Below are positions 1 to 5,360 of a DNA stretch of 5,360 nucleotides, in pieces. The notes beneath the pieces were generated by a model. That model was not told the origin of the DNA and did not search any database. It was given only the letters and a program-made list of their open reading frames with translations. The stretch comes from Dehalococcoidales bacterium (GTDB taxonomy: Bacteria; Chloroflexota; Dehalococcoidia; Dehalococcoidales; RBG-16-60-22). Both the position numbers and the translations under genes were made by a program. The stretch covers positions 1-5,360 of the forward strand of contig JAUWZF010000093.1 of the NCBI GenBank assembly GCA_030615475.1. Direction: 5' to 3'. Positions within the stretch are counted from its first letter, which is position 1, and the number at the start of each line of letters is the position of its first letter.

Positions 1-1075
<1,075 letters not shown>

Positions 1076-1080
1076 TTAAT

Positions 1081-1935
1081 TTATTCCAGGGCCACCACGC
1101 CTCCGGTAATATCCAGAAGCTCCTTGGTAATGGCCTCCTGCCTTGCCTTGTTATACAGCAGAGTCAGGTCGCCGATAAATTCGTTGGCGCTGTCGGTAGC
1201 CATTTTCATCGCCACCATCCTGGCCGACTGCTCGCTGGCGATAGACTCTAAAATAGCGTGGTAAATCTCCATCTCCACGAAGCGGGGCAGCAGTCCACCC
1301 AGCACCGCCTCCGCCCCCGGCTCGTAGATATAGTCGACATTCTCCCCCTGAGGTATCACTGCCGGCTCCACGGGCAGCAGCTGCTTCATGACCGGCTTCT
1401 GAACCATGGTGGAAATAAACTGGGCGTAGGATATGTAAACCATATCTATCACCCCGTTGGAGTAATCATCAATAACGATATGGGATATCGGGAGTGTGTC
1501 CAGGAAAGAGGGCTGGTCGCCTATCTGAATAAACTCAGCGCACATGTCGCAGCCGGAGCGCACCGTAAAGTCGCGCCCCTTGCGCCCCACGGCGACAACC
1601 CTGACCGGGTTTTCCTGCTCCAGGATATAACTGCCCAGACGGCGGTTCAGATTGGCGTTAAGTCCGCCGCACAGGCCACGGTCGGGGGTGATATGCACCA
1701 CGGCTATCTTCTCCACCGGCCGCCGTTGCAACAACGGGTGCTGCAGTCCGATATCCGGCAGGGCCGCCAGGTCGGCGATAACCTGCTCTATCTTCTCGGA
1801 ATAGGGTCGCCCCGCCAGCCCCCGCTCCTGCGCCTTCCGCATCTTGGAGGCGGCAATCATCTCCATAGCCCGGGTAATCTTAGCTATGTTCTGGACACCC
1901 TTTATCCGTCGTTTTACTTTACGTATATCAGGCAA
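1081..1935 (-). CDS. atpG: ATP synthase F1 subunit gamma (TTG start)
   Basis: Gamma is the central rotor shaft: it turns inside the alpha3beta3 ring and sits on the c-ring. The 284-residue length is normal for the family. Both ends that form the coiled coil are conserved: the N-terminal helix with IRKVKRRIKGVQN and ITRAMEMIAASKM (residues 4-32), and the C-terminal YNKARQEAITKEL (261-273). Arg265 and Gln266 in the latter correspond to the pair known in E. coli to contact the beta catch loop. The Rossmann-like middle domain shows the family signature DRGLCGGLN at 85-93. The start is TTG. An in-frame TGA lies four codons upstream, the next Met is residue 24 inside the conserved helix, and GAGGT lies 6 bases before the TTG, so no other start fits. 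It is 36 bases after atpA and 35 before atpD. The weak start codon would suit a subunit present once per complex (inference). Confidence 0.97.
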   Translation of the reverse strand: MPDIRKVKRRIKGVQNIAKITRAMEMIAASKMRKAQERGLAGRPYSEKIEQVIADLAALPDIGLQHPLLQRRPVEKIAVVHITPDRGLCGGLNANLNRRLGSYILEQENPVRVVAVGRKGRDFTVRSGCDMCAEFIQIGDQPSFLDTLPISHIVIDDYSNGVIDMVYISYAQFISTMVQKPVMKQLLPVEPAVIPQGENVDYIYEPGAEAVLGGLLPRFVEMEIYHAILESIASEQSARMVAMKMATDSANEFIGDLTLLYNKARQEAITKELLDITGGVVALE

Positions 1936-1941
1936 TCTCTG

Positions 1942-1946
1942 ACCTC
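1942..1946 (-). promoter_or_regulatory. Ribosome binding site of atpG, supporting a TTG start
   Basis: The minus strand reads GAGGT here, followed by 6 bases and then TTG. Two ATG codons sit just upstream at this site, but they are in another frame that stops at once (ATG AGG TCA GAG ATT GCC TGA). They therefore cannot start gamma, and the site decides in favour of the TTG at 1935. Confidence 0.75.
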
Positions 1947-1971
1947 ATCATATTAATATCTCTCAACCCTC

Positions 1972-3489
1972 TTAAACTCCCGCGCTAAACCCCTGTTTAA
2001 ACTCCTCGATAGCCTTCTTCAGGGTCTCTTCGTTCTGCTCGCTGAGCTCCTTCGTCCCGGCGATGGTCTTGCTTAAATCGGCGTAATTCGTTTCCATGAA
2101 CCGGTGGAAGTCCGCCTCGAAAGCGGTGACCTTATCCAGCGGTATATCGTCCATGTAGCCGTTAATCACGGCGTAGAGAATCATGACCTGCTTCTCCAGG
2201 GGCACCGGCACGAACTGGGCCTGCTTCAAGACCTCCTGAATGCGCTGGCCACGTTCCAGCTGTTCCCGGGTAGCTTTATCGAGCTCAGCGGTGCCGAACT
2301 GGGCGAAGGCCGCCACCTCGCGGTACTGACCCATGTCCAGTTTGAGCCGGCCGGCCACCTGTTTCATCGCCGGGGTCTGGGCCTTACTACCGACGCGGGA
2401 TACCGAGATACCCACGTTCAGGGCCGGCTTGATACCGGCGTTAAACAGGTCCGACTCCAGGTAAAGCTGGCCGTCGGTAATGGAAATAACGTTGGTCGGG
2501 ATATAGGCGGAGACGTCCCCCGCCTGCGTCTCGATGATGGGCAGGGCCGTCAGCGAGCCGCCGCCGTATTCTTTGGCGTATTTTGCCGCTCGCTCAAGGA
2601 GCCGACTATGCAGGTAAAAAACGTCGCCCGGGTACGCTTCCCGCCCCGGAGGCCGGCGCAGCAGCAGGGAAAGCTGCCGGTAGGCCCAGGCGTGCTTGGA
2701 AAGGTCATCATAGATAATCAGCACGTCCTTGCCCTGCTCCATGAACACCTCGCCCATGGCACAGCCGGCGTAAGGCGCCAGGTACTGCAAAGCCACGGAA
2801 TCGGAGGCGCTGGCCGTAACGACGATGGTATGCTCCATGGTGCCGAACTGGTTCAGCATGGCCACCACCCGTGCCACCTGCGATACCTTCTGGCCGATGG
2901 CCACGTAAATACAAATTAAGTCGCCGCCCTTCTGGTTGACGATGGCGTCGAGGGCTATGGCGGTCTTGCCGGTGGAGCGGTCGCCGATGATAAGCTCTCG
3001 CTGCCCGCGGCCGATGGGGAACATGCTGTCCACGGCCTTGATGCCGGTCTGCACCGGCGTATCCACCGCGGCGCGCAGCACCACATTGGGCGCCACCCGC
3101 TCGATGGGCATCATCTTGTCCGTCTTGATAGCGCCCTTGCCGTCCACGGGCCGCCCCAGCGGGTCGACGACGCGCCCGATGAGCGCATCACCTACGGGTA
3201 CCTCGGCGATGCGCCCGGTACACTTTACCTCGTCGCCCTCCTTAATCTGCGTATAGTCCCCCAGGACCACGGCGGACACGCTGTCCTCTTCCAGGTTCAG
3301 GGCAATGCCGATAATATCATTGGGAAATTGAAGCAGCTCATTATACTTGGCCGAGGCCAGTCCGTGAATCCTGGCGATGCCGTCACCGACCTCAATCACC
3401 GTGCCGACATCCACCATGGTTACGGCCGTGCCGAACTGCTCAATCTGCTGTTTGATTATAGATACTATATCTTCGCCTCTCGTTGTCAC
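1972..3489 (-). CDS. atpA: ATP synthase F1 subunit alpha (GTG start, 505 residues)
   Basis: Alpha is the non-catalytic nucleotide-binding subunit alternating with beta in the F1 hexamer; it supplies the arginine finger to the catalytic sites. Seen: an N-terminal helix ([15 protein letters not shown], residues 5-19) that contacts the peripheral stalk, the barrel motif [11 protein letters not shown] (34-44), the P-loop GDRSTGKT (169-176), Walker B region [11 protein letters not shown] (257-267), [12 protein letters not shown] (278-289), and the arginine finger Arg365 in SVSRVG. The usual P-loop is GDRQTGKT; Gln is replaced by Ser here. The open frame runs up to a GTG at 3510 (512 residues), but I choose the GTG at 3489. 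A perfect AGGAGGT lies 7 bases before it, while nothing like a binding site precedes 3510. The shorter protein starts where typical bacterial alphas do and puts the P-loop at the same numbers as in E. coli. The gap to atpH becomes 38 to 39 bases, like its neighbours. Confidence 0.96.
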   Translation of the reverse strand: MTTRGEDIVSIIKQQIEQFGTAVTMVDVGTVIEVGDGIARIHGLASAKYNELLQFPNDIIGIALNLEEDSVSAVVLGDYTQIKEGDEVKCTGRIAEVPVGDALIGRVVDPLGRPVDGKGAIKTDKMMPIERVAPNVVLRAAVDTPVQTGIKAVDSMFPIGRGQRELIIGDRSTGKTAIALDAIVNQKGGDLICIYVAIGQKVSQVARVVAMLNQFGTMEHTIVVTASASDSVALQYLAPYAGCAMGEVFMEQGKDVLIIYDDLSKHAWAYRQLSLLLRRPPGREAYPGDVFYLHSRLLERAAKYAKEYGGGSLTALPIIETQAGDVSAYIPTNVISITDGQLYLESDLFNAGIKPALNVGISVSRVGSKAQTPAMKQVAGRLKLDMGQYREVAAFAQFGTAELDKATREQLERGQRIQEVLKQAQFVPVPLEKQVMILYAVINGYMDDIPLDKVTAFEADFHRFMETNYADLSKTIAGTKELSEQNEETLKKAIEEFKQGFSAGV

Positions 3490-3496
3490 CTGAGCT

Positions 3497-3503
3497 ACCT
3501 CCT
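3497..3503 (-). promoter_or_regulatory. Strong ribosome binding site that sets the atpA start
   Basis: The minus strand reads AGGAGGT, a full match to the anti-Shine-Dalgarno core, with 7 bases before the GTG at 3489. It lies inside the longer open frame, where it would encode Lys-Glu-Val near the N-terminus if translation began at 3510. Its quality and spacing argue that the longer start is an over-extension. Confidence 0.8.
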
Positions 3504-3528
3504 TTGCCACACAGTTATGTCAACTTCG

Positions 3529-4074
3529 CTACCGCTTCCTCTCCCCACCAACCAGCTCCCTCCTGAGGGCCGCCAGTTTACTGCGGGTGCTGCCGTCCAG
3601 CAGCTTGCCGCCGACCCTGGCGACAATCCCGCCGAGAATCTCCGGGTCTACTCCGGACTTCAGCACTACCTTAGTGCCCACCAGGGCGCCTATATTCCCG
3701 GCCAGCTTCTCTTTGTCCTTATCGCTGAGGGAAACGGCGGTAATAACCTCGGCCGTCTGTATCCCGTGATAAGCGTCCAGCAGGCGCTGGTACTCCCCGG
3801 CGATGTCACCAATCATGCCGACCCCGCCCCTGTTTATCAGCATCAGCACCAGATTCAAAGCCAGGGGATTGATATCCCCCAGGCGCTTGGTCAGGAGCGC
3901 GGATTTTTTATCAATCTTAATTTTGGGGCTCTCCATAGCCGCCAGAAACGTATCGTCAGCGATGGCGCCGACAATCTTCTGAAGGTCGGCCTGCCACCGT
4001 TCCAGTTCTTTTTTCTCCAGCGCTATCTCGAATACCGCCTGAGCGTAGCGCCGGCCATAAGCTTTTCTCGGCAT
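3529..4074 (-). CDS. atpH: ATP synthase F1 subunit delta (OSCP homologue)
   Basis: Delta caps the top of F1 and joins the alpha N-termini to the b subunits, completing the peripheral stalk that stops the hexamer from turning. At 181 residues it has the normal length. The N-terminal six-helix domain opens with the family signature (AYGRRYAQAVFEIALE, residues 5-20). The C-terminal part carries the other conserved block: VDPEILGGIVARVGGKLLDG followed by STRSKLAALRREL. The ATG start has AGGA 7 bases upstream (4082-4085). It lies 21 bases after atpF, the tightest junction in the window, and about 39 bases before atpA. Delta is the least conserved F1 subunit, so the call rests on both terminal signatures plus the position between b and alpha, which together leave little doubt. 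Confidence 0.96.
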   Translation of the reverse strand: MPRKAYGRRYAQAVFEIALEKKELERWQADLQKIVGAIADDTFLAAMESPKIKIDKKSALLTKRLGDINPLALNLVLMLINRGGVGMIGDIAGEYQRLLDAYHGIQTAEVITAVSLSDKDKEKLAGNIGALVGTKVVLKSGVDPEILGGIVARVGGKLLDGSTRSKLAALRRELVGGERKR

Positions 4075-4095
4075 GATATTTTCCTAATTCCCCGA

Positions 4096-4608
4096 CTATT
4101 CCTTCTTCCGGGTCGAGCTTTCTTCCAGCACCTTGTCGATTAGCTCGCGGTGCTCTTCCTTGTCCAGAGACTTCTCGATAACCTTGCCCGCCGCCAGTAC
4201 CGTTAAATCGGCAAACTCGCGGCGTACCTCGCCGATGGCCTCGTCGCGCTCTCTCTGTATCTCGGCGCGCGCCCGGCCGAGCAGGGTTTCGGCTTCCTTC
4301 CTGGCTTCTTCCTGCGCCTTCTGCTTGACTTCTTCGCCGGCCTTCACCGCCCGGGCAATCCTCTCCTGCCCTTCCCGGCTGGCCTCTCCAAGCTGCTTCT
4401 TCAGTTCCTCCTCGGCACGGGCCGACTGCTCCTTGACGGACTCAGCCTGCTCCATGCTCTCCTTGACCCGCCGCGAGCGCTCGTCGAGCATCCGCATAAT
4501 CGGCTTGTAGGCGACAAAGCGCAGAATGACCAGCAGGATGATGAAGGTCACCACCTGCGTCAGCAATGTCGGCAAATTTATTCCTAGCTCATCAACAATA
4601 CCGCCCAT
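4096..4608 (-). CDS. atpF: ATP synthase Fo subunit b
   Basis: Subunit b is the peripheral stalk: a membrane-anchored dimer that reaches up to delta and alpha. The 170-residue protein starts with a short polar segment, then one membrane span at about residues 12-34 (rich in Leu, Ile and Val), followed by the typical junction YKPIMRMLDER (34-44). The rest, to about residue 160, is very rich in Glu, Lys, Arg, Ala and Gln with no proline after residue 36, as expected of the long right-handed coiled coil. Only one b-type gene is seen, so the stalk is probably a homodimer rather than the b/b' heterodimer of cyanobacteria and some other lineages. The ATG start is preceded by GAGGGGGT at 4613-4620 with 4 bases between. 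The 81-base gap before it is the longest in the window. Confidence 0.96.
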   Translation of the reverse strand: MGGIVDELGINLPTLLTQVVTFIILLVILRFVAYKPIMRMLDERSRRVKESMEQAESVKEQSARAEEELKKQLGEASREGQERIARAVKAGEEVKQKAQEEARKEAETLLGRARAEIQRERDEAIGEVRREFADLTVLAAGKVIEKSLDKEEHRELIDKVLEESSTRKKE

Positions 4609-4639
4609 TTTTACCCCCTCGACTGCTTAAAACAAACGT

Positions 4640-4682
4640 CCGGTAACAGTTTATTAATGACTGTATTCTCCGCATTACCCGG
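4640..4682 (-). other. Possible imperfect hairpin between the microprotein gene and atpF
   Basis: In the transcript, CCGGGTAA at the 5' side can pair with TTACCGG at the 3' side, leaving one bulged G. Inside these arms, CAGT pairs with ACTG around a 9-base AT-rich loop. The 3' arms abut directly, while 11 unpaired bases lie on the 5' side, so the fold is asymmetric and probably of modest stability. There is no U-run after it, so it is not a Rho-independent terminator. It sits 7 bases after the microprotein stop codon in the longest intergenic gap, 81 bases, which otherwise shows only the atpF ribosome binding site. A role in mRNA processing or in lowering expression of b relative to c is conceivable but unproven. 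Confidence 0.3.
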
Positions 4683-4689
4683 ATATTTA

Positions 4690-4797
4690 CTAGAGCGTCA
4701 ATACCGCATGTATCAGTATACCGGCGATGACCATCACACCCAGTATCAACGCGGCAATAATAGCCGCTATAAAAGTGGGTAGTCCTTCGTTTTCCAT
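4690..4797 (-). CDS. Small hydrophobic single-span membrane microprotein, function unknown
   Basis: I do not recognise this 35-residue protein. It starts with an acidic, uncharged-to-negative segment (MENEGLP), followed by one long hydrophobic segment from about Thr8 to the C-terminus. It has no Lys or Arg at all, one His at 30 and a single Pro at 7. Small residues recur every fourth position (Ala12, Ala16, Gly20), a pattern that favours close packing of membrane helices. Translation is strongly supported: the ATG is preceded by AAGGAGT with 8 bases between, and the gene stands 37 bases after atpE, matching the other junctions of the operon. Its place between c and b suggests an accessory or assembly factor of Fo, but that is inference from context only. 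It is too short to be a second c subunit or a b subunit, and it does not look like AtpI. A chance frame is possible but unlikely given the binding site. Confidence 0.75.
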   Translation of the reverse strand: MENEGLPTFIAAIIAALILGVMVIAGILIHAVLTL

Positions 4798-4805
4798 AAT
4801 CCCAT

Positions 4806-4812
4806 ACTCCTT
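4806..4812 (-). promoter_or_regulatory. Ribosome binding site of the 35-residue microprotein gene
   Basis: The minus strand reads AAGGAGT, 8 bases before the ATG at 4797. An ATG directly abutting the site (4805-4803) is too close to be used and opens a frame that stops after 12 codons. This site is among the best in the window, comparable to those of atpE and atpA, and is the main reason to believe that the small frame is translated. Confidence 0.75.
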
Positions 4813-4834
4813 AATACAATAAGTGCTAAGGCGC

Positions 4835-5071
4835 TTATCCAAGTATATTACCGGCAAGTAGAATCGCCACGATCAGAGCATAGATGCCAATTGCCTCTGC
4901 CATGGCGATGGCCAGAATCATGTTGGTCATGATTGGTCCCCTGGCCTCGGGGTTACGCGCCAGGCCCTGCATGGCTCCGTAGCCGAGAATACCGATGCCG
5001 ATTCCCGGACCCAGGGCGCCCAGCCCGATAGCCAGTCCCGCCGCTAACATTCTCATTGCATCAGCTTCCAT
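4835..5071 (-). CDS. atpE: ATP synthase Fo subunit c (proton-type ring subunit)
   Basis: Subunit c forms the membrane rotor ring; each copy carries one ion through the membrane. The 78-residue protein is a two-helix hairpin. The first helix has the glycine packing motif (Gly21, 23, 25 and 27), the polar loop is ARNPE (residues 38-42), and the second helix carries the ion-binding carboxylate Glu59 in AMAEAIGIY. Aligned to the sodium-type c subunit of Ilyobacter tartaricus, the sodium ligands Gln32 and Ser66 correspond here to Ile26 and Ala60, so proton binding is expected. The ATG at 5071 has AAGGAGG at 5079-5085, 7 bases upstream, the strongest class of site in the operon and fitting for the most abundant subunit. 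Internal ATG codons at residues 6 and 8 lack such a site. It follows atpB after 38 bases. Confidence 0.98.
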   Translation of the reverse strand: MEADAMRMLAAGLAIGLGALGPGIGIGILGYGAMQGLARNPEARGPIMTNMILAIAMAEAIGIYALIVAILLAGNILG

Positions 5072-5078
5072 TCTGCTT

Positions 5079-5085
5079 CCTCCTT
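5079..5085 (-). promoter_or_regulatory. Ribosome binding site of atpE
   Basis: The minus strand reads AAGGAGG with 7 bases before the ATG at 5071. It picks this ATG over two further in-frame ATG codons at residues 6 and 8, and its strength fits the high copy number of c in the complex. Confidence 0.8.
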
Positions 5086-5109
5086 AGAATTATTCCTAAC
5101 TATTATATA

Positions 5110-5360
5110 TTAATGTGCCTCGCCTTCATGCGGAGACACAGCCATAGTCACGAACACCAGGGTCAGCCCGGCGAAGATAAGGGCCTGCACGAAGCCCACC
5201 AGCATTTCCAGGCCGTAAAAAGGCAGGGCCAGCACCCACGGTATCAGGAAGGCGGCAATAAGCAGCAGTATCTCGCCCGCCGTCATATTGCCGAAGAGAC
5301 GAAACGTAAAACTGATAATCCGGATGAACATGCTGAGTAATTCCAGAAAACCGACAAAAA
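5110..5360 (-). CDS. atpB: ATP synthase Fo subunit a, C-terminal part only
   Basis: Subunit a is the membrane stator that holds the two ion half-channels beside the c-ring. Only the last 82 residues are in the window; the frame stays open through the right edge, while whole proteins are usually about 220 to 280 residues. The fragment covers the last two long helices. It shows SFTFRLFGNMTAGE, whose Arg (visible residue 20, codon at 5299-5301) matches the essential Arg210 of E. coli and whose Glu (visible residue 29) matches Glu219. Further on, VQALIF holds the Gln (visible residue 58) matching Gln252. The segment FLELLS just upstream, before the first visible Met, is also family-like, so the gene clearly continues beyond 5360 rather than starting at the ATG at 5331. 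The short C-terminal tail (SPHEGEAH) is polar. atpE follows after 38 bases. Confidence 0.96.
   Translation of the reverse strand, partial: FVGFLELLSMFIRIISFTFRLFGNMTAGEILLLIAAFLIPWVLALPFYGLEMLVGFVQALIFAGLTLVFVTMAVSPHEGEAH

Noticed and set aside
1258..1956. Plus-strand open frame of 232 codons opposite atpG
   Set aside because: It is the reverse complement of the gamma gene with a low-complexity His- and Leu-rich product. Gamma is unambiguous.
2104..2919. Plus-strand open frame of 271 codons opposite atpA
   Set aside because: It lies wholly inside a well-conserved gene, its product is His-, Gly- and Arg-rich without any recognisable domain, and it has no gene-like context. It arises from codon bias on the coding strand.
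3486..3498. GTAGCTCAGGTGA resembles the D-arm of a tRNA
   Set aside because: No acceptor, anticodon or T arm surrounds it, and it lies at the start of atpA; the second copy is inside atpD. It is a chance resemblance.
3328..4143. Plus-strand open frame of 271 codons opposite atpA, atpH and the end of atpF
   Set aside because: It spans two gene junctions on the opposite strand and encodes no recognisable family. The three minus-strand genes carry clear signatures.
4596..4679. Minus-strand frame of 27 codons between the microprotein gene and atpF, overlapping the atpF start
   Set aside because: It has no convincing ribosome binding site, a mixed basic composition without a motif, and it overlaps the hairpin and the atpF start in another frame.
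5110..5331. Treating the ATG at 5331 as the start of a 73-residue protein
   Set aside because: The frame is open upstream and encodes family-like subunit a residues (FLELLS) right to the window edge, so this ATG is an internal Met.

Overview
The window is a stretch of a bacterial F-type (F1Fo) ATP synthase operon, read entirely on the minus strand, so transcription runs from position 5360 towards position 1. In transcription order it holds the 3' part of atpB (subunit a), atpE (c), a 35-codon membrane microprotein gene that I do not recognise, atpF (b), atpH (delta), atpA (alpha), atpG (gamma) and the first 348 codons of atpD (beta). Apart from the extra small gene, this is the standard bacterial order B-E-F-H-A-G-D. 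The window is cut inside atpB on the right and inside atpD on the left. atpC (epsilon) would be expected just beyond position 1, and the start of atpB (possibly atpI too) beyond 5360.

The likely source is an anaerobic member of the Chloroflexota, class Dehalococcoidia. From memory, the variant beta motifs ([20 protein letters not shown] and DDYTDPGVV in place of NIFRFTQAG and DDLTDPAPA) and the GDRSTGKT P-loop of alpha resemble Dehalococcoides/Dehalogenimonas proteins. No search was run, so this is a moderate-confidence inference. Base composition looks moderately GC-rich, and ATG, GTG and TTG are all used as start codons.

The genes are packed as one transcription unit. Most gaps are 35 to 39 bases, each holding a Shine-Dalgarno site. 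Two gaps differ: 21 bases between atpF and atpH, and 81 bases between the microprotein gene and atpF, where a weak imperfect hairpin lies. No promoter, terminator, RNA gene, mobile element or CRISPR array was seen, and no gene-free stretch exceeds 81 bases.

Together the products form the rotary enzyme. Subunits a and c make the ion-driven rotor interface in the membrane, b and delta form the peripheral stalk, alpha and beta the catalytic hexamer, and gamma the central shaft. The visible catalytic and ion-path residues are intact, and the c subunit lacks the classic sodium ligands, so a proton-driven enzyme is expected. The main novelty is the unannotated single-span microprotein between atpE and atpF, which has a near-perfect ribosome binding site. 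A second result is a corrected start for atpA, 21 bases inside the longest open frame.
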